From: Bacilli bacterium
GTDB taxonomy: Bacteria > Bacillota_I > Bacilli_A > RFN20 > CAG-288
Assembly (NCBI GenBank): GCA_900770925.1
Contig: CAAGLY010000038.1
Location: 1 to 6,988 of the forward strand
Direction: 5' to 3'
DNA length: 6,988 bases
In this document: positions 1 to 5,151 of the stretch, in pieces
Position numbering within the stretch: position 1 is the stretch's first letter
How the letters are laid out: each line of letters begins with the position of its first letter
Notes under the pieces: generated by a model
Seen by the model: only the letters and a program-made list of their open reading frames with translations
Database searches by the model: none
What the model was told of the DNA's origin: nothing
Position numbers and translations under genes: made by a program

Positions 1-112
1 GCGTAATATCCAATTTAACAGTCATACTGTATGTGCAAGGTACATTCGTAAAGTAATGTTCAAAATACTCATTCCGTTTCCAACTACTTCTATCAATTTT
101 TTCGAATACCAT
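1..112 (-). CDS. cat: Chloramphenicol acetyltransferase, N-terminal fragment (runs off left edge)
   Basis: This is the first 37 codons of a CAT enzyme, the cytoplasmic trimer that transfers acetyl from acetyl-CoA to chloramphenicol. The start MVFEKIDRSSWKRNEYF and the later NVPCTYSMTVKLDIT closely match, from memory, the N-terminus of clostridial CatP/CatD-type proteins (W-x-R-x-E-Y-F-x-H-Y-F, then CTYSMTV). The catalytic histidine lies in the C-terminal part, outside the window. The start is ATG at 112-110, with a GAGGG ribosome site 7 nt upstream. The gene points away from tRNA-Lys and has its own promoter at 148-156. The fragment contains no AGG codon, its arginines are AGA and CGG, and its internal Met is ATG. 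This contrasts with the AGG-rich native genes and fits a horizontally acquired resistance gene, though 37 codons are too few to be sure. It is not the E. coli CatA1 used in fosmid vectors, so vector contamination is unlikely. Confidence 0.9.
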   Translation of the reverse strand, partial: MVFEKIDRSSWKRNEYFEHYFTNVPCTYSMTVKLDIT

Positions 113-147
113 CTAAGTTCCCTCGCAAATTCCGATTTGTCGAGTTG

Positions 148-156
148 AGTATATCA
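148..156 (-). promoter_or_regulatory. Extended -10 promoter for cat
   Basis: On the minus strand this reads TGATATACT, a TGnTATACT extended -10 element with no convincing -35 hexamer 17 bp upstream. Transcription would start near 141, giving a leader of about 29 nt. That leader contains a small hairpin (CAAAT/ATTTG plus two outer pairs, about 121-139) directly before the GAGGG ribosome site. Whether the hairpin modulates translation is unknown. Confidence 0.55.
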
Positions 157-206
157 TACAACCAGCCGAAAGAACACCCCTATATGCCAGAACTTACCCT
201 TTTTCT

Positions 207-244
207 TGCGTACGTGCGTACGGACTTGTGTACGGACGTACGCA
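207..244. repeat. 38-nt imperfect inverted repeat built from CGTAC units
   Basis: The arms are TGCGTACGT plus CGTAC and their complements. They form 9 + 5 base pairs separated by one mismatched pair, with an 8-nt loop. The mismatch is G/G on one strand and C/C on the other. No T-run follows on either strand, so it is not a usual terminator. A protein-binding site, a recombination site or part of a structured RNA are all possible. Confidence 0.65.
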
Positions 245-284
245 GCGATAGACCCGAAACGCGCAATATAGGGGGACAAACGCA

Positions 285-323
285 AAAGGCAGAGCACCAC
301 CGCCATGGTGATACCCTGCCTTT
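285..323 (-). terminator. Strand-specific 17-bp hairpin, possible intrinsic terminator or attenuator
   Basis: On the minus strand AAAGGCAG pairs with CTGCCTTT and CACC pairs with GGTG around an ATGGC loop. The middle five positions (GGTAT against GTGCT) pair only as RNA, through G-C, A-U and three G-U pairs, giving a continuous 17-bp helix. On the plus strand those positions are largely mismatched. This suggests the structure is used in a minus-strand transcript. The helix is followed by TTTTGCGTTTG, a mediocre U-tract. It could stop read-through from tRNA-Lys or attenuate transcription toward cat. Confidence 0.45.
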
Positions 324-340
324 ACTCGTTCTTGCTTACC

Positions 341-365
341 GTTCTGCGTACTCTCGCCGCAGAAC
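341..365 (-). other. 8-bp perfect hairpin, possible RNA structural element
   Basis: GTTCTGCG and CGCAGAAC form a perfect 8-bp stem around a 9-nt loop. An AGGAGG hexamer (minus strand, 370-365) overlaps the 5' base of the stem, but no start codon lies at a suitable distance after it. There is no U-tract, so it is not a terminator. The role is unknown. Confidence 0.4.
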
Positions 366-376
366 CTCCTGTAAAC

Positions 377-425
377 AAAAAACGTACCCGAACCCTTTCT
401 CATAGAGAATTGGGTTCGAGTACGA
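377..425 (-). terminator. Strong intrinsic terminator of tRNA-Lys
   Basis: On the minus strand a 13-bp outer stem (CGTACTCGAACCC against GGGTTCGGGTACG, one G-T wobble) is continued by an inner TTCTC/GAGAA stem with a TAT loop. Six T residues (382-377) follow immediately. It starts 7 nt after the tRNA 3' end, the expected position for the tRNA terminator. Confidence 0.9.
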
Positions 426-431
426 ACTGTA

Positions 432-507
432 TGGTGGATCTTAAGGGACTCGAACCCTTGGCCCACTGATTAAGAGTCAGTTGCTCTACCGACTGAGCTA
501 AAGATCC
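432..507 (-). tRNA. tRNA-Lys (anticodon CUU)
   Basis: This is a 76-nt tRNA read on the minus strand. The acceptor stem is GGATCTT with AAGATCC, followed by discriminator A and an encoded CCA. The D-arm (GCTC/GAGC), the anticodon stem ACTGA/TCAGT around loop CTCTTAA, a 5-nt variable region GGGCC and the T-arm AAGGG-TTCGAGT-CCCTT are all complete. The CTT anticodon decodes the lysine codon AAG. It has its own promoter (533-561) and a strong terminator (377-425), so it is probably a monocistronic unit. It is not the tRNA responsible for the AGG recoding, which would need a CCU anticodon. Confidence 0.97.
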
Positions 508-532
508 ATCTGGCTATTTCTAGCGCTTGTTA

Positions 533-561
533 ATTATATTGCTTTCATTTTTCTATTGCAA
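533..561 (-). promoter_or_regulatory. Promoter of tRNA-Lys
   Basis: On the minus strand TTGCAA (561-556) and TATAAT (538-533) are separated by exactly 17 bp, a near-consensus sigma-A promoter. Transcription should start about 18-20 nt before the mature tRNA 5' end at 507. The rest of the 508-640 gap holds nothing else I can support; there is no convincing terminator for the upstream operon. Confidence 0.85.
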
Positions 562-640
562 GAAAAATCTTTGTCTGATTCAGGATAATGAGAAAAAAGA
601 GCTTTAAATGAAGAAAACAAGTATTGTTTCAGCAGTCGGA

Positions 641-1519
641 TTAAGCCTTTTTCCTCCTTTGATAGGAGGTCAGGGTTTTTATCTCTTCCTCTTTTAATGG
701 ATGGGAGTGTTTGGCTACAATCGGACAGGGCGCTTTATGTAATAAGGCATTGAATTTATTCGGCAGCAGAGAAGAGACGAAATTAATCCACAGATCGGGA
801 ATGGATCGATAATAAGCCGAGGCAATTGCCATGCTCCTTGCTCCGATGGTATCGGCATCTCCTCCGATGTAACAGACAGCCTGAAGGCAGCTTAAAAAGG
901 AGTCAGTGGCAAAGAAACAGAATAAAGCCTGAGGAACGCTATCCCTTGCTTTTTCCGTGTGGACATAACGCTGATGAAGATCTTCTAAGTCAAAGGAAAG
1001 GCATCCTGGATAATAGGCTAAGGCAAGCTTTTTCCTTTCTTCTTTGCTGTATCCTTTGAGAGCGAGATAGGTAAGATCAGCAATGATGCATCCTGCCTTG
1101 ATTCCTTCAATATGGTCATGAGTCAGAGAAGTGATCTCTTTTGCCTTATCATCACATTCTTTTAAGGAGGGGGCAAAATAGGCAACAGGCGAGATCCGCC
1201 TTCCCGCTCCGTTTCCGAAGGAGTGATAAGGTCCTTTGGATGAATCGGAAAGCCAGGAAGAAAACCTCGATCCGAATCCGCCTTTCTTCGGAGGAAAGTA
1301 TTTTCCGAAAAAACGCCTAGAAGCGGCGGTATCCTCTTTCTCTTCCAGTGAATAGAGGACCGCCCTTGTCCTTACGGTATCGTCGGTGTAGTTCCTGTCC
1401 TGAAGATTCAGCTTCGCTACCCTAGAAGGGGCTTTATCCTTTTCTGAACGGGAAAATTCATAAGCAGAACCGACTACATCTCCGATGACTGAACCATAGA
1501 TAAGGAATGAATCTTTCAT
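641..1519 (-). CDS. ADP-ribosylglycohydrolase family protein (AGG read as Met)
   Basis: This is a 292-codon member of the DraG/ADP-ribosylglycohydrolase family, which removes ADP-ribose from proteins or small molecules using a binuclear metal site. Visible motifs are IGDVVGSAYEF (12-22), YTDDTV (44-49) with metal-binding D46, D47 and T48, THDHIEGIKAG (133-143), and GGDADTIGA (219-227) with D221, D223 and T224. With AGG as Met the family patterns become canonical: TDDTVMTMAV (50, 52), GNGAGMRISPV (107 AGG, 108 CGG) and TIGAMSMAIASAYY (228). It has 12 AGG codons, one internal ATG and five CGN arginines. The ATG start directly abuts the TAA of the upstream ATPase gene, so translation is probably coupled. 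It is last in the tdk-ATPase operon. Its exact substrate cannot be told. Whether it acts with the ATPase is unknown. Confidence 0.9.
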   Translation of the reverse strand: MKDSFLIYGSVIGDVVGSAYEFSRSEKDKAPSRVAKLNLQDRNYTDDTVRTRAVLYSLEEKEDTAASRRFFGKYFPPKKGGFGSRFSSWLSDSSKGPYHSFGNGAGRRISPVAYFAPSLKECDDKAKEITSLTHDHIEGIKAGCIIADLTYLALKGYSKEERKKLALAYYPGCLSFDLEDLHQRYVHTEKARDSVPQALFCFFATDSFLSCLQAVCYIGGDADTIGARSMAIASAYYRSIPDLWINFVSSLLPNKFNALLHKAPCPIVAKHSHPLKEEEIKTLTSYQRRKKA

Positions 1520-4138
1520 TTACTTCTTTTCTTTCGGTTCCGGTTTCTTTTTCTCTTTGATGGAACCGAACCTATACCTTAAGCCTTTGATCCAGGAAAC
1601 AGATCCTGCTGCATAGATGGCAAGCCTTAACCACCTTGTCTTGCTCCTGCAGCGGAAATCGATTCCGATTAAAGCATTGGACCTATTGTCATTTCCCCTA
1701 GGAATGAAGGGAAGGACAAAGACAGCGATGTTAAAGACGACAAAGACAATGAAGAACATGATAACCCGGTACCAATGTTCTTTCAGAGGAGCCATAGGAG
1801 AAAAGCAGTTGAAGGACCTTGCTAATCCGACTATCGCTAAGGAGAGGACGTTGAAGGTTGTGAACCTGAACTGACTATTGCCTGTCCTGATTCCGTTTCC
1901 GTTCCAGGTCAGTTCTAAGAAGTTACCGGAATAGGCAAGGATATAGTTTAAGCCGAGGATAAGGACCATCAGAATTGCAGCCGGTATAGCTCGCTGAAGA
2001 GTATTCCGTGTAAAGTGACCAGTAATCACGCTATCGTTCTTCTGCAGGGCAAGGAAGATGGAAGATAGACCGATACAGACGGATTCTAAGATTAACCTGT
2101 TCTTGGTTGTAAAAGGATAATCAATACCATGTCCGTTATTGACATAAGTGAAAAGAACAATGATGGTAAAGATGATCGTGAACCTTGTCTTCCTCAGATA
2201 CAGAGCGCTGGAACGCTGGACGTTATTGACCGCACGGCGTCCTTCTCCGACTGCTGCCGGCCTAGAAGCGAAGTTCGAATCAAGCAGAACCATGTGGGCT
2301 GCATTTCTTGCCGCTGAGGAACCATTTGCCCTAGCAACAGAACAGTCAGCCGTTTTCCTGGCTAAGATGTCGTTGACACCATCGCCTGTCCTTCCGACTG
2401 TTCTTCCCTGTTTCTTTAATGTCTGGATAATCAGGGCTTTCTGTTCCGGAGTCACACGTCCGAAGACGGTGTATTTATCGACAATCTGAGAGACTTCGAT
2501 ATCGGATAAACCCTCAAGGGAAACACATTTCTCGGCGTTAGGAACCTTGCATTTCTTTGCAATCTCACTGGCCGTAAGTGGATTATCGCCAGAGATAATC
2601 TTGATTTCGACTCCGTTATCCGTAAACCATCTGATGGTATCCGGAGCCTGTTCGCGGATGTGATCTTCGAGAGTGAAAACGGCAATCGGAGAAATCTTTC
2701 CTTTGACTGAGTCATCCCTGATCTGTCCATCCACTTTACAGATCCTGACAACACGGTATCCTTCGTGCTGTTTCTTTTCGATATAGGAAGTCCTTGTCTT
2801 ATCCTTTCCCTTATAGAGATATTCCGGTGCACCGAGAATGAATGTCCCGATATCCTTGAACTCCACAGCAGAATACTTACGGGCAGAGGAGAAGGGAAGC
2901 TTATTGATGCAGGTATAGGTGTTCTTTAACGGAAAACGCTGAGAAAGGGCGATAGAAGTCTGGTTGTTCTCCTGGAAGGAGCTTAAATAGGAGCCGACTA
3001 AGTCATCCCTGTTATAGGTGGCGTCAATCCTAAGCCTCTCGTCGACTTTCCTTGTTCCGTCTGTCAGAGTTCCGGTCTTATCTAAGCAGAGAGTGTTTGC
3101 CCGGGCAAGCCTCTCAACGGAGTAGATATCCTGAACCATCCTGTTCTTCTTGGAAAGGTGGACAACGGAACTTGCTAAGGCAACCGAAACAAGCAGATAC
3201 CTGCCGGCCGGAATCCTTCCGACCATGCTTCCTGCGGTAGCCGAAACTGTGTTTCCGACAAGTTCCCAGGCATCTAATCCCTGACGGGAATTGTTGAGGA
3301 ACTGGGTAGCGAAGGTCAGAGCGCCAAGAGGGATGATGATTAAGGAAATGATTTTAATAATGGAGTTTAAGGAACGAAGAAGCTCTGATTTCGGTTTGTT
3401 CCTGATCTTTGCTTTATTCTGGATAGAAGAAGCGTAGTTGTATTCGCCGACTAAAACAGCCTGTGCCTTGCAGGAACCGGAAACAACAAAGGAACCGGCG
3501 AAGATCTTATCGCCGATGCGCTTTTTGATCGGGAGCGATTCTCCGGTCAAAAGGGATTCGTTGACTTCGATCTTTCCGTCCCTGACGATGGAGTCAGTCG
3601 GAACCTGATCTCCGTTTTTGATTTCATAAATATCATCCAGGACAAGATCGTTGACATTGATTCCGGATTCTTTTCCGGAACGGATGACTTTTACGCTCTC
3701 GCTGGAGATGAGTTTCAGTTTGGCAATGGTCTTCTTTGCCTTCAGCTCCTGAATGATACCGATTAAGGTATTGACGATAGCGATGACTAGGAAGGTCAGT
3801 TCCTGCCAGTGCCCGACGATAATCAGGGCGATGGCGATGATGACAAGGAGCCTATTGAAGAAGGTGAAAATATTCTCGCGGAGAATCTGCCAGACTGTTT
3901 TGGAATTGTCTTTTACGCTGTTGACTAAATGATGGGGGTCGCTTTGCCGCTTAAGGACCTGCTCATTCGTCAGACCGGTAGTGATATCCGGATTATAGCG
4001 CTCGACATCTGCGGGAATCTGTTTGACATCGAGTCCAGGCTTTACTTCAGCCGGATTCTTGCTTATCTCATCCGAAAGAGGATTCAGCCTATCGATTTCG
4101 TTGGTTTCTTCTTTTTTCTTTGGCTTTTTGACTAGCAT
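1520..4138 (-). CDS. Cation-translocating P-type ATPase (AGG read as Met)
   Basis: This 872-residue membrane ATPase belongs to a P2-like family found in Firmicutes. Order of parts: M1-M2 (about 90-132), actuator domain with LLTGES (196-201), M3-M4 (about 257-325) with IPAG at 309-312, phosphorylation site DKTGT (353-357), nucleotide domain with GAPE (436-439), ISGDNP (515-520), TGDGVND (584-590), then M5-M10 (about 650-860) and a lysine-rich tail. IPAG replaces the IPEG of calcium-type pumps and there is no CPx motif, so the transported ion is uncertain. AGG occurs 32 times against seven ATG. It encodes the usual Met before TGDGVND (583), the Met of VAM (603), SMVGM (308), SVEMLAR (343), DGTMKV (363) and NFASMP (626). 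Conserved arginines such as LAR 346, SSAR 420, FGR 561, AAR 611 and RR 634-635 are CGN or AGA. The ATG overlaps the end of tdk by 7 nt. Confidence 0.93.
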   Translation of the reverse strand: MLVKKPKKKEETNEIDRLNPLSDEISKNPAEVKPGLDVKQIPADVERYNPDITTGLTNEQVLKRQSDPHHLVNSVKDNSKTVWQILRENIFTFFNRLLVIIAIALIIVGHWQELTFLVIAIVNTLIGIIQELKAKKTIAKLKLISSESVKVIRSGKESGINVNDLVLDDIYEIKNGDQVPTDSIVRDGKIEVNESLLTGESLPIKKRIGDKIFAGSFVVSGSCKAQAVLVGEYNYASSIQNKAKIRNKPKSELLRSLNSIIKIISLIIIPLGALTFATQFLNNSRQGLDAWELVGNTVSATAGSMVGRIPAGRYLLVSVALASSVVHLSKKNRMVQDIYSVERLARANTLCLDKTGTLTDGTRKVDERLRIDATYNRDDLVGSYLSSFQENNQTSIALSQRFPLKNTYTCINKLPFSSARKYSAVEFKDIGTFILGAPEYLYKGKDKTRTSYIEKKQHEGYRVVRICKVDGQIRDDSVKGKISPIAVFTLEDHIREQAPDTIRWFTDNGVEIKIISGDNPLTASEIAKKCKVPNAEKCVSLEGLSDIEVSQIVDKYTVFGRVTPEQKALIIQTLKKQGRTVGRTGDGVNDILARKTADCSVARANGSSAARNAAHMVLLDSNFASRPAAVGEGRRAVNNVQRSSALYLRKTRFTIIFTIIVLFTYVNNGHGIDYPFTTKNRLILESVCIGLSSIFLALQKNDSVITGHFTRNTLQRAIPAAILMVLILGLNYILAYSGNFLELTWNGNGIRTGNSQFRFTTFNVLSLAIVGLARSFNCFSPMAPLKEHWYRVIMFFIVFVVFNIAVFVLPFIPRGNDNRSNALIGIDFRCRSKTRWLRLAIYAAGSVSWIKGLRYRFGSIKEKKKPEPKEKK

Positions 4139-4731
4139 CCGAATTTATCCTTTGGCTTTCCGGGAACCTGATGATGCTTACGGCAGCGGGCCTCATAGGA
4201 TTCCTTAGCACCGACCATGATAATCGGGTCTCCGTAGTGGGCAGGCTCACCATTGACTAAACGCTGGGTTCTCGTTGCAGCGCAGCCACAGATGGTACAG
4301 GCAGCAGTTAATTTCGTCACGATCTCAGCCTGAGCTAATAGCTTTGGCCTAGGCCCGAAAGGTTCTCCCCGGAAGTCCCTATCTAATCCGGCAACGATTA
4401 CTCGCCTTCCTAAGTTAGCAAAATGATTGCAGAGATCGGCGACTTCATTTCCGAAGAACTGGACTTCATCGATTGCAACGACCTGGGTATCTTTCGTGAC
4501 TGCTTTGGCGATATCTGCGACGCTTTTTACAGCATAGGCTTCCCATTTTGCACCATTGTGTGATGCAATGGCTGTCTTATCATAACGATTATCGATGGCA
4601 GGCTTAAAAGCCCTGATTTTCTGGTTTGCGTAGGAAAGTGTCTTTACCCGACGGATGAGTTCTTCGCTCTTTCCGGCGAACATTGGTCCGCAGATGACTT
4701 CAATCCAACCCTTCTGTAATTCTTGATACAT
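4132..4731 (-). CDS. tdk: Thymidine kinase, type II (AGG read as Met)
   Basis: This 199-residue cytoplasmic enzyme phosphorylates thymidine to dTMP with ATP in pyrimidine salvage. It has the P-loop GPMFAGKS (15-22), DEVQFF (88-93) with the catalytic Glu at 89, and the conserved block around GLDMDFRGEPFGPMPKL (115-131). TRTQRL (153-158), ESYEARCR (178-185) and a zinc site from C145, C148, C183 and probably H186 follow. Length is normal for the family. AGG encodes residues 40, 109, 118 and 128; in the same block the conserved DFRG arginine is CGG. The ATG at 4731 is preferred because MYQELQKGWIEVICGPMF matches family N-termini. An in-frame GTG five codons upstream (4746) would leave almost no leader after the promoter at 4757-4765. 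The ribosome site is weak (GTGGGG). It is the first gene of the operon. Confidence 0.96.
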   Translation of the reverse strand: MYQELQKGWIEVICGPMFAGKSEELIRRVKTLSYANQKIRAFKPAIDNRYDKTAIASHNGAKWEAYAVKSVADIAKAVTKDTQVVAIDEVQFFGNEVADLCNHFANLGRRVIVAGLDRDFRGEPFGPRPKLLAQAEIVTKLTAACTICGCAATRTQRLVNGEPAHYGDPIIMVGAKESYEARCRKHHQVPGKPKDKFGC

Positions 4732-4756
4732 GATGATGTGCCCCACTTAGAATTAA

Positions 4757-4765
4757 AGTATAGCA
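4757..4765 (-). promoter_or_regulatory. Extended -10 promoter of the tdk operon
   Basis: On the minus strand this reads TGCTATACT, the same TGnTATACT form seen before cat. No good -35 hexamer lies 17 bp upstream. Transcription would begin near 4750, leaving about 20 nt before the tdk ATG at 4731, which argues against the upstream GTG start. Confidence 0.6.
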
Positions 4766-4927
4766 TAGAAGTTACTTTATAAGTTTACTTATCTTGTTAA
4801 TTGACGGATATCTATTGCTAAGATCTGAAACAGGAAGAAGAAGAGAGACTTTTCCCATCAGAACTCGACGGGAATGCGTATAGAACCGCAGTATAGGATT
4901 TAAAGCAAAGAATCTACCATAAATGAC

Positions 4928-4991
4928 AATAATTTGCCAAAACTTAAAATAATCTGCCAAAAGATTAATTATTCTGCCGGCAGAATAATTA
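4928..4991. promoter_or_regulatory. Operator-like array: three 20-bp-spaced half-sites ending in a 26-bp palindrome
   Basis: The half-site AATAATYTGCC or its variant occurs with TGCC at 4935, 4955 and 4975, an exact 20-bp period (about two helical turns). The third copy, TAATTATTCTGCC, is joined to its own reverse complement and makes a perfect 26-bp palindrome (4966-4991). Copies one and two also share CCAAAA after TGCC. The layout suggests cooperative binding of a dimeric regulator. It lies about 80 bp upstream of the ABC promoter and 160 bp upstream of the tdk promoter, so either could be the target. I do not recognise the motif. Confidence 0.7.
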
Positions 4992-4992
4992 G

Positions 4993-5016
4993 CATCTATC
5001 TTTGATTTGATAGATG
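4993..5016. repeat. Short inverted repeat CATCTATC ... GATAGATG
   Basis: Two perfect 8-bp arms surround the 8-nt loop TTTGATTT. It begins one base after the 26-bp palindrome. No T-run follows on either strand, so it is not a terminator; it may be a second regulator site. Confidence 0.5.
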
Positions 5017-5069
5017 AATAGTAAATTTAGGTCAGATAATCAAATTCTGCTTATGCCCTTTTCTAGGTG

Positions 5070-5075
5070 TATAAT
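5070..5075 (+). promoter_or_regulatory. Probable -10 element of the ABC transporter gene
   Basis: A perfect TATAAT on the plus strand. The -35 is weak; TTCTGC at 5045-5050 would give a 19-bp spacer. Transcription would start near 5082, leaving a leader of about 70 nt before the ATG at 5152. The operator array lies just upstream, in an activator-like position. Confidence 0.5.
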
Positions 5076-5151
5076 AATTACATACGGAATTGATGAGCAG
5101 AATCTGAAAATCAAGAACCAGGAATGTTGATAAGTAAGAAAGGAAGGAAAA

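Larger units (their letters stand above)
157..376. other. Hairpin-rich, gene-poor stretch between the tRNA-Lys terminator and cat
   Basis: No recognisable gene lies here. The stretch holds three separate inverted repeats (207-244, 285-323, 341-365), and the motif CGTAC or GTACG recurs several times, unlike the surrounding A+T-rich DNA. A minus-strand reading frame of 50 codons (306-154, starting MAVVLCLLRLSPY and ending in a basic VRT-repeat segment) is open. It has only a weak GGG ribosome site, and its ATG sits in the loop of the 285-323 hairpin. Its stop overlaps the cat promoter. It could be a leader peptide, a small protein or chance. The region may be the edge of the element that carries cat. 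Confidence 0.5.
4766..5069. other. Divergent intergenic regulatory region between tdk and the ABC gene
   Basis: No gene is supported here. A 62-codon minus-strand frame from a TTG at 4960 starts inside the repeat array and resembles nothing. The supported contents are the repeat array and palindrome (4928-4991) and a hairpin-forming sequence (4993-5016). The 4770-4925 stretch shows nothing I can name. Confidence 0.7.

Noticed and set aside
1..112. Cloning-vector chloramphenicol marker
   Set aside because: The protein start is of the clostridial CatP type, not the E. coli CatA1 type used in common fosmid or BAC vectors, and it lies beside a native tRNA.
145..405. 86-codon plus-strand reading frame
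   Set aside because: It is antisense to the hairpin region and the cat promoter, with no ribosome site or recognisable domain.
194..466. 90-codon minus-strand reading frame
   Set aside because: It begins inside tRNA-Lys and runs through the tRNA terminator and hairpins, has no ribosome site, and resembles nothing I know.
593..630. Terminator after the ADP-ribosylglycohydrolase gene
   Set aside because: The only hairpin (613-630) is A+T-rich with a bulge, and the T-run (598-593) lies about 14 nt away, too far for a normal intrinsic terminator.
2452..2832. 126-codon minus-strand frame overlapping the ATPase
   Set aside because: It is an alternative frame of the ATPase gene, whose own frame has intact conserved motifs throughout.
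4175..4185. Missing fourth zinc cysteine in thymidine kinase (CRKHH)
   Set aside because: A histidine at this place occurs in other Bacilli thymidine kinases, so I do not consider it unusual.
641..4731. Sequencing error or decay producing scattered arginines
   Set aside because: Frames are intact over more than 4 kb, all catalytic residues are present, and only AGG, never CGN or AGA, falls at the Met/hydrophobic positions.
4732..4746. GTG start for thymidine kinase five codons upstream
   Set aside because: The family N-terminus begins at the ATG at 4731, and the promoter at 4757-4765 would leave almost no untranslated leader for the GTG.
4772..4960. 62-codon minus-strand reading frame from TTG at 4960
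   Set aside because: It starts within the 20-bp repeat array, lacks a ribosome site, has no AGG codons, and shows no family resemblance.
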